Of a stretch of 64,000 nucleotides of DNA, positions 17,002 to 25,869 are shown piece by piece; positions within the stretch are counted from its first letter, which is position 1, and each line of letters begins with the position of its first letter. Location of the stretch: NCBI RefSeq assembly GCF_000711295.1, contig NZ_JOMJ01000003.1:1-64000 (forward strand). Direction: 5' to 3'. Both the position numbers and the translations under genes were made by a program. Under the pieces are notes generated by a model that saw nothing but the letters and a program-made list of their open reading frames with translations, did no database searches and was not told the origin of the DNA. The DNA comes from Desulfohalovibrio reitneri. GTDB lineage: Bacteria > Desulfobacterota > Desulfovibrionia > Desulfovibrionales > Desulfovibrionaceae.

Positions 17002-19149
17002 ATGATCCGCATCAACGAGATCATCGACAAGATATCCGGTTATCTGCCCGAAGCCGACCTGGCCCTCATCCAGAAGGCCTACGTCTTTTCCGCCTCGGCC
17101 CACGAGGGGCAGACGCGTCTTTCCGGCGAGCCGTACCTGTCCCACCCCCTTTCCGTGGCCGACATACTGGCTGACATGCGTCTTGACGAGGCATCCATCG
17201 CCGCCGCGCTTCTGCACGACACCGTGGAGGACACCAAAGTCACCATCGGGGAAGTCCGCAAGAAGTTCGGCAACGACGTGGCCCACATCGTCGAGGGCGT
17301 GACCAAAATTTCCAGGATGGTCTTCGAGTCCAAGGAGGACGCCCAGGCGGAGAACATCCGCAAGATGATCGTGGCCATGTCCGAGGACATCCGCGTGCTT
17401 ATGGTCAAGCTGGCCGACCGGTTGCACAACATGCGCACCCTGGAGCACATGCGCCCCGAGAAGCAGCGTGCCGTGTCCCAGGAGACCATGGAGATATACG
17501 CCCCGCTGGCCAACCGGCTCGGACTGTATCGCGTCAAGCGGGAACTGGAGGACCTGTGCCTGCACTACCTCAAGCCGGAGGCGGCCAAGCAGCTCAAGCG
17601 CAGCGTCGAGCAGCACCAGACCGTGGGCAAGGAGTATGTGGACAAGCTGACCTCCCTGCTGGAGGACATGCTCAAGACGAACCAGATCGAAGGGAGGGTG
17701 CAGGGCAGGACCAAGCATCTCTATAGCATCTACAACAAGATGCTCCAGCAGGGGCTGACCTTCGATCAGGTCTACGATCTCATCGCCTTCCGGGTCATCG
17801 TCCACTCCATCAAGGACTGCTATGCCGTCCTCGGGCTTGTCCACGCCACCTGGCGGCCCGTTCCGGGCAAGTTCAAGGACTACATATCCATGCCCAAGGC
17901 CAACATGTACCAGAGCCTGCACACCACGGTCATCGGGCCGGACGGCGAGCGGGTGGAGATACAGATCCGCACCGAGGAAATGCACCGCATGGCCGAATTC
18001 GGTGTGGCCGCCCACTGGCAGTACAAGGAATCCGGCAAGGGCATGAAGACCAAGGACCTGGAGAAGTTCACCTGGCTTCGCGAGATCGTGGACTGGCAGA
18101 AGGAGACCAAGGACCCCAAGGAGTTCATGTCGTCCCTGCGGTTCGACCTGTTCTCCGACGAGGTCTACGTGTTCACCCCGCGAGGTGACGTGAAGGAGCT
18201 TCCCGAGGGCGCCACTCCGGTGGATTTCGCCTATCTCATCCACTCCGAGGTGGGCGACCACTGTTCCGGGGCCAAGGTCAACGGCAAGCTCTCCCCGCTT
18301 TCCACCAAGCTCAAGAATGGCGACACGGTGGAGATCATCACCAACACCTCCCGCCATCCCAGCCGCGACTGGCTGGAGTTCGTCAAGACAGGCAAGGCCA
18401 TCTCCCGCATCAAGCATTTCCTGCGCACCGAGGAACGGGAACGTTCCATCGCGCTGGCCAAGGAGATGCTGGAGAAAGAGGGCCGAAGGTTGGGCATCAA
18501 TTTCAACAAGGTGCTGCAGTCCGGCGACCTGCAGCCCGTGGCCGAGGAGTATTCCTACAAGACTGTGGACGACCTGCTGTCTGCGGTTGGCTACTCCAGG
18601 CTGACCCCCAAGAAGGTGCTTAACCGGCTGCTTCCCAAGAACACGGAGCCTGAGCCCGAGCAGCAGCCGCAGCCGACCCAGGAGGAGGCCAGGCAGCGCC
18701 CCTCATCCGACAAGGTCCGCATCAAGGGCGTGGACGACGTGCTGGTTCGCTACGCCCAGTGCTGCGACCCTCTGCCGGGCGAGCCCATCGTGGGCTACAT
18801 CTCCCGAGGCAAGGGCGTCACGGTGCATACCGCGGACTGCCCCAACGTCAAGAACTTCGAGGCCGAGCGGGTCATGCCCATCGCCTGGGAGGGGGAGGAG
18901 GACAAGCCATATCCTGCAAAGATATCCATCAAGGCCCGCAATCTCCAGGGTGTGCTGGCCCAGATCGCGGATATCCTGGCCCAGCAGGGTGTGAATATCG
19001 ACTCCGGCACCTTCCTCTCCAACGAGGACAACACATCGGACATCGTTTTCAAGGTGGAGGTTCGAGACCGCGCGCATCTCTACGAGACCATCGACCGCCT
19101 CTCCGCCCTCGACCAAGTGTTGGACGTGTCGCGCATGGTCCTGGCTTGA
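17002..19149 (+). CDS. rsh: bifunctional (p)ppGpp synthetase/hydrolase (RelA/SpoT family)
   Basis: 715 residues with the full Rel layout: HD hydrolase domain (1 to about 190; YLSHPLSV and LLHDTVEDT), synthetase domain (about 230-350; GRTKHLYSIYNKM, YDLIAFRVIV, YQSLHTTVIGP), TGS domain (from about 386; VYVFTPRGDVKELPEGATPV) and a C-terminal ACT domain (from about 635). The intact HD box implies (p)ppGpp hydrolysis, and the basic KFKD segment before YISMPKANMYQSLH matches the RFKD type of bifunctional enzymes rather than the acidic type of RelA. It controls the stringent response. Confidence 0.95.
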   Translation: MIRINEIIDKISGYLPEADLALIQKAYVFSASAHEGQTRLSGEPYLSHPLSVADILADMRLDEASIAAALLHDTVEDTKVTIGEVRKKFGNDVAHIVEGVTKISRMVFESKEDAQAENIRKMIVAMSEDIRVLMVKLADRLHNMRTLEHMRPEKQRAVSQETMEIYAPLANRLGLYRVKRELEDLCLHYLKPEAAKQLKRSVEQHQTVGKEYVDKLTSLLEDMLKTNQIEGRVQGRTKHLYSIYNKMLQQGLTFDQVYDLIAFRVIVHSIKDCYAVLGLVHATWRPVPGKFKDYISMPKANMYQSLHTTVIGPDGERVEIQIRTEEMHRMAEFGVAAHWQYKESGKGMKTKDLEKFTWLREIVDWQKETKDPKEFMSSLRFDLFSDEVYVFTPRGDVKELPEGATPVDFAYLIHSEVGDHCSGAKVNGKLSPLSTKLKNGDTVEIITNTSRHPSRDWLEFVKTGKAISRIKHFLRTEERERSIALAKEMLEKEGRRLGINFNKVLQSGDLQPVAEEYSYKTVDDLLSAVGYSRLTPKKVLNRLLPKNTEPEPEQQPQPTQEEARQRPSSDKVRIKGVDDVLVRYAQCCDPLPGEPIVGYISRGKGVTVHTADCPNVKNFEAERVMPIAWEGEEDKPYPAKISIKARNLQGVLAQIADILAQQGVNIDSGTFLSNEDNTSDIVFKVEVRDRAHLYETIDRLSALDQVLDVSRMVLA

Positions 19150-19198
19150 AGCGACGCCGAGAGGCCTTAGGGACGGCCCCATGCGGGATTGTGGCAAG

Positions 19199-19224
19199 GA
19201 GGACGGACCACTCTGTCCGTCCTC
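19199..19224. terminator. 10-bp perfect hairpin after the (p)ppGpp enzyme
   Basis: GAGGACGGAC and GTCCGTCCTC form a perfect ten-pair stem with a six-base loop, 50 bases after the stop codon. No T-run follows on either strand, so a classical intrinsic terminator is not certain; it may protect the mRNA end. Confidence 0.4.
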
Positions 19225-19298
19225 GGAAAAGAACGCTGACGATTTTTGCACGAAAAAGGGAAAAAACGGCTCGTTGCCGTCACCCAACGGTCTCATTC

Positions 19299-19326
19299 TT
19301 GACACGTGAACTGAATCGGGTACAAA
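19299..19326 (+). promoter_or_regulatory. sigma70-type promoter of the amino-acid ABC operon
   Basis: A perfect TTGACA at 19299-19304 is followed, after 16 bases, by TACAAA at 19321-19326 (four of six matches to TATAAT). The ABC operon starts 61 bases downstream, and this is the only good match in the 238-base gap. Confidence 0.5.
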
Positions 19327-19387
19327 GGCTTGCTCCGTTCGGGGGGAACGGAAATCCAGCGCTCAACGCCACGAAGGATTCCAGACC

Positions 19388-20119
19388 ATGGCGCCGATGA
19401 TCGAAATCAAGTCGTTGAACAAGTGGTTCGGCGAGTTCCACGTTCTCAAGGATATCACCGATACGGTGGAGCGCGGCGAGGTGATGGTCATCTGCGGTCC
19501 CTCCGGGTCCGGCAAGTCCACTCTCATCCGCTGCATCAACCGCCTGGAGGACTACCAGCGCGGCCACGTCCTCATCGAGGGCAAGGACGTCAAGGACCCC
19601 GACGTCAACCTCAATACCCTGCGCACCGAGATCGGCATCGTTTTTCAGCAGTTCAACCTCTATCCGCACCTGTCTGTGTTGCGCAACGTCACCCTGGCTC
19701 CCACCAAGGTCAAGAAAGAGCCCAGGGCCCAGGCGGAAAAGACCGGCATGGACCTTCTGGAGCGGGTGGGCATCCACGACCAGGCGCACAAGTACCCGGC
19801 CGAGCTTTCCGGCGGGCAGCAGCAGCGGGTGGCCATCGCCCGCGCCCTGGCCATGCGGCCCAAGATCATGCTGTTCGACGAGCCTACCTCCGCCCTTGAC
19901 CCGGAGATGATCAACGAAGTGCTCAACGTCATGAAGAGCCTTGCCCGCGAGGGCATGACCATGCTCTGCGTGACACACGAAATGGGCTTCGCCCGGGAGG
20001 TGGCCGATCGCGTCACCTTCATGGATTCCGGAGAAATCATCGAGCAGGCCGCGCCGCATGAGTTCTTCAGCAATCCACGCCACGAGCGGACCAAGGCTTT
20101 CCTCAAGGAAATCTTGTAG
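19388..20119 (+). CDS. polar amino-acid ABC transporter, ATP-binding protein
   Basis: 243 residues of the GlnQ/HisP type. Walker A is GPSGSGKST, the Q-loop is [17 protein letters not shown], the signature is [17 protein letters not shown], Walker B is [14 protein letters not shown], and the H-loop is [15 protein letters not shown]. It powers import of a polar amino acid such as glutamate or glutamine. First gene of a four-gene operon with its binding protein and two permeases. A second in-frame ATG lies three codons later. Confidence 0.94.
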   Translation: MAPMIEIKSLNKWFGEFHVLKDITDTVERGEVMVICGPSGSGKSTLIRCINRLEDYQRGHVLIEGKDVKDPDVNLNTLRTEIGIVFQQFNLYPHLSVLRNVTLAPTKVKKEPRAQAEKTGMDLLERVGIHDQAHKYPAELSGGQQQRVAIARALAMRPKIMLFDEPTSALDPEMINEVLNVMKSLAREGMTMLCVTHEMGFAREVADRVTFMDSGEIIEQAAPHEFFSNPRHERTKAFLKEIL

Positions 20120-20153
20120 GACGGCCACCACCTTCAACGAGAGGAGGATCGCC

Positions 20154-20957
20154 ATGCGCAGAATCACCACCATCTTCATCGCCGCACTGCTGGTCGTCGG
20201 ACTGGCCGCCGTGGCCTCGGCCGACAGGTTGCAGAACATTAAAGACCGCGGAACCCTGATCTGCGGGGTCAAAGACTCGGTCTACCTGTTCGGCTTCGTC
20301 AACGAGGACACCAACCAACTGGACGGCTTCGACGTGGACATCTGCAAGAAGTTCGCGGACAAACTGGGTGTGGACGTGGAGTACAAGACCGTCACCTCCG
20401 CCACCCGCATCCCGATGCTGACCCAGGGTTCCATCGACGTGGCCGCCGCCACCATGACCCACAAGTTTTCCCGTGACGACGTCATTGACTTCTCCATCAC
20501 CTACTTCATGGACGGCCAGAAGCTTCTGGTGAAGAAGGATTCCGGCATCCAGTCCACCGACGACCTGGCCGGCAAGCGGGTGGGCACCGTCAAGGGCTCC
20601 ACTTCCGAGAAGAACATCTCCCAGGCCCAGCCCGAGGCCAAGGTCATCTCCTATGACGAGTATCCCCAGGCTTTCCTCGCCTTGAAGCAGGGCAAGGTTC
20701 ATGCCGTGACCACCGACTCCGGCATCCTGGCCGGTCTGAAGATGAGCGACGACAATCCCGACAACTGGGCCATCGTCGGCCCCTACTTCTCCGCCGAACC
20801 CTACGGCATCGGCGTGCCCGAGAACCAGTCCAACCTGCGCGACTTCATCAACAAGTCCCTGGTCGAGATGTGGAACTCCGGCGAATACCACGAGCTCTAC
20901 AAGAAGTGGTTCGACACCGAGCCCCAGGGCTGGGAGATGACCACCTGGCCCATGTAA
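20154..20957 (+). CDS. polar amino-acid ABC transporter, periplasmic binding protein
   Basis: 267 residues from the ATG at 20154, which has a strong GAGAGGAGG site. A cleavable signal peptide (MRRITTIFIAALLVVGLAAV, then ASA before DRLQ) is followed by a family-3 binding fold: LDGFDVDICKKFADKLGVDV, ATMTHKFSRDDVIDFSITYF, and DDLAGKRVGTVKGSTSEKNI. The Arg in the TREK-like segment and the Asp at TTDSG are the positions that normally hold the alpha-amino and carboxyl groups of the ligand. The exact amino acid cannot be read from this. The open frame extends 96 bases upstream into the ATPase gene, but that is not used. Confidence 0.93.
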   Translation: MRRITTIFIAALLVVGLAAVASADRLQNIKDRGTLICGVKDSVYLFGFVNEDTNQLDGFDVDICKKFADKLGVDVEYKTVTSATRIPMLTQGSIDVAAATMTHKFSRDDVIDFSITYFMDGQKLLVKKDSGIQSTDDLAGKRVGTVKGSTSEKNISQAQPEAKVISYDEYPQAFLALKQGKVHAVTTDSGILAGLKMSDDNPDNWAIVGPYFSAEPYGIGVPENQSNLRDFINKSLVEMWNSGEYHELYKKWFDTEPQGWEMTTWPM

Positions 20958-20983
20958 GGCCGGGTCTCACCGAATGAAATCGT

Positions 20984-21010
20984 GAGGGGACGCCCCCTGG
21001 GCGTCCCCTC
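20984..21010 (+). promoter_or_regulatory. intra-operon hairpin between binding protein and permeases
   Basis: GAGGGGACGCC and GGCGTCCCCTC form a perfect 11-pair stem with a five-base loop, 26 bases after the binding-protein stop and 20 before the permease start. It lacks a T-run. Hairpins at this place commonly stabilise the upstream mRNA or cause partial termination, so that binding protein outnumbers permease. Confidence 0.55.
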
Positions 21011-21030
21011 ATCTTTGCCAGGAGCGGCGC

Positions 21031-21732
21031 GTGAACTACGAATTCAATTGGGAACTCGTCCTCACGGGGGAATACGGTCAGTGGATCGTGGAAGGTCTGA
21101 TCAAGACCCTCCAGATTTCATCCGTCTCCATCGTGTTCGCCATGCTGCTGGGCACTCTAGTGGCCGTGTTCCGCATGACCCATTTCAAGCCCCTGCAGTG
21201 GATCGCCCTGGCCTTCACCGAGTTCTTCCGCAACACACCGCTTCTGGTCCAGATTTTCTTTTGGTATTTCGGCTCGTACTCCATTTTGCCCAATGTTGTG
21301 AACGAATGGCTCTACGACCACAATTTCGAGTTCGCCTCGGGCGTCATCGCTCTTTCGGTCTACACCTCGGCCTTCATCGCCGAGGAAATCCGCTCCGGTG
21401 TGAACTCCATCCCAAAGACGCAGTTGGAGGCCTCGCGGGCCTGCGGCCTGTCATTCATCCAGGCCATGTCCTACGTCATTCTGCCCCAGGCCTTCCGCAT
21501 CATCATCCCGCCGCTCATCAGCCAGTTCCTCAACCTCATCAAGAACTCCTCCCTGGTCATGACCATTGGAGTCATGGAACTGACCTATATGGCGCGGCAG
21601 ATCGAGTCCTACACGTTCCATGGGTTCGAGGCGTTCACTGTGGCCACCCTGATCTACATCTGCATTTCGCTGGTGGTCTCGTTCCTCATCACCCAGTACA
21701 ACAAGTATTTCATGCGCCAGGTGCAGTACTAG
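21031..21732 (+). CDS. polar amino-acid ABC transporter permease 1
   Basis: 233 residues, GTG start with AGGAG upstream. HisM/GlnP-type permease with about five membrane helices; the first begins near IVEGLIKTLQISSVSIVFAM. The EAA loop that contacts the ATPase is LEASRACGLSFIQAMSYVIL followed by PQAFRIIIPPL. FFRNTPLLVQIFFWYFG is typical of the family. It pairs with the next gene to form the membrane channel. Confidence 0.93.
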   Translation: MNYEFNWELVLTGEYGQWIVEGLIKTLQISSVSIVFAMLLGTLVAVFRMTHFKPLQWIALAFTEFFRNTPLLVQIFFWYFGSYSILPNVVNEWLYDHNFEFASGVIALSVYTSAFIAEEIRSGVNSIPKTQLEASRACGLSFIQAMSYVILPQAFRIIIPPLISQFLNLIKNSSLVMTIGVMELTYMARQIESYTFHGFEAFTVATLIYICISLVVSFLITQYNKYFMRQVQY

Positions 21733-21741
21733 GAGCGTCCC

Positions 21742-22434
21742 GTGCATTGGGAAGTCGTCTGGAACAACCTTGATTATTTTCTCTGGGGAGCCTATCCCGA
21801 TGGGCCTCTGGGCGGGTTGGCCATGTCCATCATGCTGGCCCTGGGCGGCATATTCGGCGCTTTCTGGCTGGGGTTGGGAGCGGGGCTCATGCGGCTGTCC
21901 CACTTGCGAATGCTACGGTATCCGGCCACCGTCTACATTGAGGTAATTCGCGGCACACCGCTTCTTATGCTCATTTTTTGGTTCTACTTCCTGGCCCCCA
22001 TCGCCCTGGGTAGAACCTTGCCGGAGGCGGAGAGCGCCCTCGTCGCCTTCATCGTCTTCACCGGGGCCTACATCGCGGAAATTGTCCGTGCGGGCGTGCT
22101 GGCCCTGCCACGCGGGCAGATGGAAGCCGCCCGCTCCACCGGCCTGTCCCACGTGCAGGCCATGACGTTCGTTATCCTTCCTCAGGCCCTGCGGAACATG
22201 ATTCCCAGCTTCGTCAATCAGTTCGTCTCCCTGACCAAGGACACCTCCCTGGCCTACATCATCGGCGTCAACGAGCTCACCCGCGCGGCCACGCAGGTAA
22301 ACAATCGCACCATGAACGCGCCTACCGAGATTTTTATCGCTATCGCCGTGCTGTACTTCATCATCTGCTACGTGCTGACCTCACTCAGCCGCCGCCTGGA
22401 GCGCAGGCTGGCGCGCGGCCAGGGGCCGGGCTAG
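21742..22434 (+). CDS. polar amino-acid ABC transporter permease 2
   Basis: 230 residues, GTG start nine bases after permease 1 with AGGAG upstream. Same family, with EVIRGTPLLMLIFWFYFLAP and the EAA loop GQMEAARSTGLSHVQAMTFV, then ILPQALRNMIPSF. It probably forms a heterodimer with permease 1. Last gene of the operon, followed directly by a strong terminator. Confidence 0.93.
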   Translation: MHWEVVWNNLDYFLWGAYPDGPLGGLAMSIMLALGGIFGAFWLGLGAGLMRLSHLRMLRYPATVYIEVIRGTPLLMLIFWFYFLAPIALGRTLPEAESALVAFIVFTGAYIAEIVRAGVLALPRGQMEAARSTGLSHVQAMTFVILPQALRNMIPSFVNQFVSLTKDTSLAYIIGVNELTRAATQVNNRTMNAPTEIFIAIAVLYFIICYVLTSLSRRLERRLARGQGPG

Positions 22435-22456
22435 GCCGAGCACCCGACGACTCGCC

Positions 22457-22500
22457 AACGAAAAAGCCCGCGGCCTGATCAGGCCGCGGGCTTTTTCGTT
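22457..22500. terminator. bidirectional intrinsic terminator
   Basis: A 44-base perfect palindrome: AACGAAAAAGCCCGCGGCCT, its mirror arm, and a TGATCA-centred middle. The GC stem is flanked by A5 and T5 runs, so it can stop transcription both from the ABC operon (+) and from the tunR-like gene (-), whose stop codon is 19 bases away. Confidence 0.92.
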
Positions 22501-22518
22501 TTCTATGAACGGGGGGGG

Positions 22519-23670
22519 TCAGCTCAAGATGACGGAGGCGGGCTGAAAACGGAAAAGAAACGAGTCTCCCCGGTCGAAGCCGATTTCGCGCCTGCATTCC
22601 TCCGTGATCAGGGCGCACACTCCTGTCCCGTCATCCAGCCGCCCACTCACTTCTGCGGCCACCCCATCGCTTGCGATGTCCTCGACCACACCGGGGAAAG
22701 CATTTGTCCCGGCGCCAGTTTCCCCATGTCCCCATTTTTCCAGGATCACCCAGGTGGCCTTGACCAAGGCCACGGCGTGCCTGCCTTCCTCCAGTCCTAG
22801 CTTCTTTCTGCTGTGCTCTGTGATGAGGCTGGCGATTTCGTAGCCGGAATCGGTACGGAGCCTGACCTCGCAGACCACATCGTTGCCGGTGTACCCCGTG
22901 ACCGTTGCTTGAAAGGTGTTTCTGGCGCTGGTTTCCATTTCGAATTCCCGTGCGCAGTGGTTCTGAATGACGTGCCGCAGGTCGGATTCCGTCATGGTCA
23001 CGAAATTGGCCGTGTAGTCCGTGCGCGAATGGCCCAGAAGCGACTGAACCGCGCGCATAGGCATGCCCCCTTGCAAGAGTTCTATGGCCCGGGAGTTTCT
23101 CAGCACTCTGGGGTTGAGCAGTTCACGCGGTATATCGCATCGCTCCACCTGGTCGGAAAATTTGCGTCGAAGGAATCCCTGGTCCAGATCGAAAATCCGC
23201 TCCCCGGCATTTTTCTCGGAAATCGCCCAGCCGTACTTGACGCAGAAGTCCCTTATCAAACCAGTGACCTCCGGCGGAACTGGTACTTCACGAACATTGT
23301 CCCCATCGGGGATCAGGACCATGCCGCGTTGGTAGTCGATGTGCTCACGCTCGTTGAGCGCCAGTACTTCTCCCAATCGGGCTCCGGTGAAACGCAGTAT
23401 AAGAAATGCGAGGAATACCCGTTCTCGTGACTGCCTAGTCCGCCCGTCCCGGGCTTCTTCCATCCAATTGGCGAAAGAGTGACGTAATTGCTCAAGCTGC
23501 CGTGCATCGAGCCAGCGAACCCCGTCCGCCACAGTGAAGAGGCGGCAGGCGTTGGATGCGTCGCGGCGTTGCCGCGAACCTTTGTTTGAAAGAAGAATGT
23601 CGATGCGCTCCCTGAGAAGTCCCAAATCATCCCGACTGTATTGATCCAGATCCAATGAGCGCAAATCCAT
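22519..23670 (-). CDS. tunR: TunR-type tungstate/molybdate-responsive regulator (integrase-like domain plus Mop domains)
   Basis: 383 residues. Residues about 50-235 look like a tyrosine-recombinase catalytic domain, and the rest holds two molybdate/tungstate-binding Mop (TOBE) units (about 247-312; 325-383). The recombinase residues are only partly kept: Arg98 (GARLGE), Arg191 and His214 (LLGH) remain, but the box-II His is Arg188 and the nucleophile Tyr, nine residues after LLGH, is Phe223. It should therefore bind DNA without cutting it. TunR regulators of this build are described in Desulfovibrio, where they repress oxyanion uptake genes. Divergence from modBA supports the call. Confidence 0.87.
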   Translation of the reverse strand: MDLRSLDLDQYSRDDLGLLRERIDILLSNKGSRQRRDASNACRLFTVADGVRWLDARQLEQLRHSFANWMEEARDGRTRQSRERVFLAFLILRFTGARLGEVLALNEREHIDYQRGMVLIPDGDNVREVPVPPEVTGLIRDFCVKYGWAISEKNAGERIFDLDQGFLRRKFSDQVERCDIPRELLNPRVLRNSRAIELLQGGMPMRAVQSLLGHSRTDYTANFVTMTESDLRHVIQNHCAREFEMETSARNTFQATVTGYTGNDVVCEVRLRTDSGYEIASLITEHSRKKLGLEEGRHAVALVKATWVILEKWGHGETGAGTNAFPGVVEDIASDGVAAEVSGRLDDGTGVCALITEECRREIGFDRGDSFLFRFQPASVILS

Positions 23671-24042
23671 GATCGCTCCATAGCCGTTTTGTTCTCGTCA
23701 TGAAAGGCTTTTCGTTCGGAATCACGAAAGACCGTTCAAGAGTGAGAAAAAAGGGCGCATGGTGGCAAACGCTTCCGTTGCATTTCGTGTCCACATATCA
23801 CGTGATGTACTCTTTTGGTGATTGTATTCCCGGAAAATGGACATTCTTCAAACAAGTATGACAATCAAACCGTGCTTTTTTGAAGAATCTCAGTTGCCAG
23901 GTAATGGTTATTACTGGTTATCAGGCTGATATCAATACATTACCAGCAATCGGCACACTTCCTGATTTTTGATCCAGCAAGAGGCTCGCCGCGCACATGC
24001 AGGCGCCCGGTGGCCGATACATGAAAACGCCGGAGAGACGAC
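23671..24042. promoter_or_regulatory. AT-rich tunR-modB control region with nested inverted repeats
   Basis: The 372-base gap between the divergent tunR and modB is clearly richer in A and T than its flanks. GGTAATG (23900-23906) and CATTACC (23938-23944) form an outer inverted repeat. Inside lie GTAAT-GGTT-ATTAC (23901-23914), GGTTAT repeated at a 10-base step (23906 and 23916) and the palindrome TGATATCA (23927-23934). A further palindrome, ATCACGTGAT, is at 23797-23806. These are good operator candidates for the TunR-like regulator, but I cannot match them to a known motif from memory. Confidence 0.55.
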
Positions 24043-24732
24043 GTGGATTTAGGCCCTGAATGGGAACGGTTTCTTCATCCCCTGATGCTCACTCTGAAGG
24101 TGGCCGGGCTGGCGACCTTTCTTTCCCTGTTCCTCGGCGTGGCCGCCGCGTACGCGCTCACCAAGTGGCGCTTTCCAGGCCGAGACCTGTTGGACGCCGT
24201 ATTCACCCTGCCCATGGTCATGCCACCCACCGTACTGGGTTACTATCTGCTGGTTCTCATCGGCAGACGGAGCCTTCTGGGTGGGTGGCTCCAGGAGACG
24301 CTCGGCATAACCCTCATGTTCACTTGGTGGGGAGCCGTTCTGGCCTCCACCGTGGTGGCGTTACCCCTGGTCTTTAAGTCAGCCAGGGCGGCCCTTGAGA
24401 GCGTGGCGAGGGAATACGAGAACGCGGCCCGAACCCTGGGACAGGGGGAATTGGCCGTGTTTCTCCGTGTTTCCCTCCCCCTGGCCCTGCCCGGCGTGCT
24501 GGCAGGGGGCATGCTGGCCTTCGCCCGGGCCATGGGGGAGTTCGGAGCCACACTCATGGTGGCCGGAAACCTGCCCGGCCGAACCCAGACCCTTTCGCTG
24601 GCGGTTTATTCAGCGGTGCAGGCTGGCAACGACCTTCTGGCCAATAGCCTCGTCCTTGTCATCAGCCTGCTGTGCATTGTCATTCTCTGGGCCACCAGCC
24701 GCCTTTTGCAACCCAAGTACACAAACCGCTAG
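24043..24732 (+). CDS. modB: molybdate/tungstate ABC transporter permease
   Basis: 229 residues, GTG start with GGAGAG upstream. Five membrane helices and the ModB/CysTW signature: TLPMVMPPTVLGYYLLVLIG, then the EAA-type loop YENAARTLGQGELAVFLRVS followed by LPLALPGVLAGG, and FARAMGEFGATLMVAGN. It forms the inner-membrane channel for molybdate or tungstate. First gene of the mod operon; the partner ATPase modC is truncated downstream, so the transporter is probably not functional unless an ATPase from elsewhere serves it. Confidence 0.93.
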   Translation: MDLGPEWERFLHPLMLTLKVAGLATFLSLFLGVAAAYALTKWRFPGRDLLDAVFTLPMVMPPTVLGYYLLVLIGRRSLLGGWLQETLGITLMFTWWGAVLASTVVALPLVFKSARAALESVAREYENAARTLGQGELAVFLRVSLPLALPGVLAGGMLAFARAMGEFGATLMVAGNLPGRTQTLSLAVYSAVQAGNDLLANSLVLVISLLCIVILWATSRLLQPKYTNR

Positions 24733-24740
24733 GAGGAACC

Positions 24741-25493
24741 ATGCCCCGTGTCGTACCGAGTCTGATCGCGCTCTCTCTTCTCCTGGTGTTTCCCGCGCTT
24801 TCCAGCGCAGGGGAGCTCATCGTCTCCGCGGCGGCCAGCCTTACTGACGCCTTTTCAGACATCGAACCGGCGTTCGAGGAAGCCAACCCCGACGTGGACG
24901 TCATCATGAATTTCGCTTCCTCGGGCTCGTTGTACCACCAGATCGAGCAGGGCGCACCAGCGGACGTGTACGCCTCAGCCAATCCCAGATGGATGGACAG
25001 GGCCGTTGCGAACGGCTTCGCCGATACAGCCGCTGTCCGGATTTTCGCCCGCAACGCTCTGGTTCTGGCCGTCCCCGCTGGAAATCCCGCCGGAGTGGCG
25101 GGCATGGAGGACCTGACGGATAATCGGGTGGCCATGATCGGCATCGGCACACCGCAGACAGTTCCAGCGGGCCAGTACGCCAAGAGCGCCCTGACCGCCG
25201 CCGGTCTGTACGAAACCCTGCGGGGTAAATATATCTTCGGCGAGTCCGTGCGGCAGGTGCTGGACTACCTGGCAAGGGGGGAGGTGGACTGCGGCTTCGT
25301 CTATCGCACTGACGCGGTGAATGCGGGCGACTCCGTGCACATCCTGGCGGAAATTCCCTTGGAAAACCCTGTAACATATCCCATTGCCGTGCTTTTCGGC
25401 ACAACAAAGCCAGCCGCCGAACGATTCGTTGATTTCGTCACCAGCGAGCGAGGCACGGAGTTGCTCGAGGCGCGTGGCTTCAAGCGGCCCTAG
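24741..25493 (+). CDS. modA: molybdate/tungstate-binding periplasmic protein
   Basis: 250 residues. The ATG at 24741 follows AGGAGG by a standard gap; the frame continues upstream only inside modB. A signal peptide (to about ALSSAG) precedes a ModA fold: ELIVSAAASLTDAFSDIEPA, NFASSGSLYHQIEQGAPADV, VRIFARNALVLAVP and CGFVYRTDAV. The serine pair around AASLTDAF and the SSGSL turn are the usual oxyanion ligands. It captures molybdate or tungstate in the periplasm for ModB. Confidence 0.93.
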   Translation: MPRVVPSLIALSLLLVFPALSSAGELIVSAAASLTDAFSDIEPAFEEANPDVDVIMNFASSGSLYHQIEQGAPADVYASANPRWMDRAVANGFADTAAVRIFARNALVLAVPAGNPAGVAGMEDLTDNRVAMIGIGTPQTVPAGQYAKSALTAAGLYETLRGKYIFGESVRQVLDYLARGEVDCGFVYRTDAVNAGDSVHILAEIPLENPVTYPIAVLFGTTKPAAERFVDFVTSERGTELLEARGFKRP

Positions 25494-25503
25494 GGAGTTT
25501 GTG

Positions 25504-25869
25504 GTGCGGTTCCAATTGGACATCAGCAAACAAATGCGGAGTGGTGGTGGGATGTTCCATCTCCGCTCCCGCTTCACCGTTGAGGACCACGCCCTGGTGC
25601 TGTTCGGTCCGTCAGGTTCGGGCAAGACCCTCACCCTGCAGGCCATCGCCGGATTGCTGACTCCGGACGAGGGCAGTATATGGGTGAACGGAGCGGTCCT
25701 GTTCGATTCCTCGGCCGGGGTGAATCTCCCTGCACGCAAGCGGGAGGTTGGCTACGTTTTCCAGGATTACGCCCTCTTTCCCCACCGCAGCGTGCGGGAA
25801 AATGTCGGCTTCGGGGTCAAGCCTTTACTGGGGCGTCTGGACAGGGAGTCGGCCGTGCGCGTGGAGGCG
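25504..25869 (+). pseudogene. modC: modC, truncated after about 122 codons by the prophage junction
   Basis: The N-terminal third of the molybdate ABC ATPase. Present: Walker A GPSGSGKT (residues 35-42) and the Q-loop region VGYVFQDYALFPHRSVRENV. Missing: the LSGGQ signature, Walker B and H-loop. After about RESAVRVEA the sequence stops resembling ModC and becomes phage protein in the same frame. The GTG at 25504 has AGGGAG seven bases upstream; a GTG one codon earlier is also possible. Without its signature and Walker B it cannot hydrolyse ATP normally. Confidence 0.82.

Noticed and set aside
22519-23670. Integrase of the neighbouring prophage
   Set aside because: The catalytic Tyr is Phe and two Mop domains are attached. 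It is a regulator facing the mod genes, not the phage integrase.
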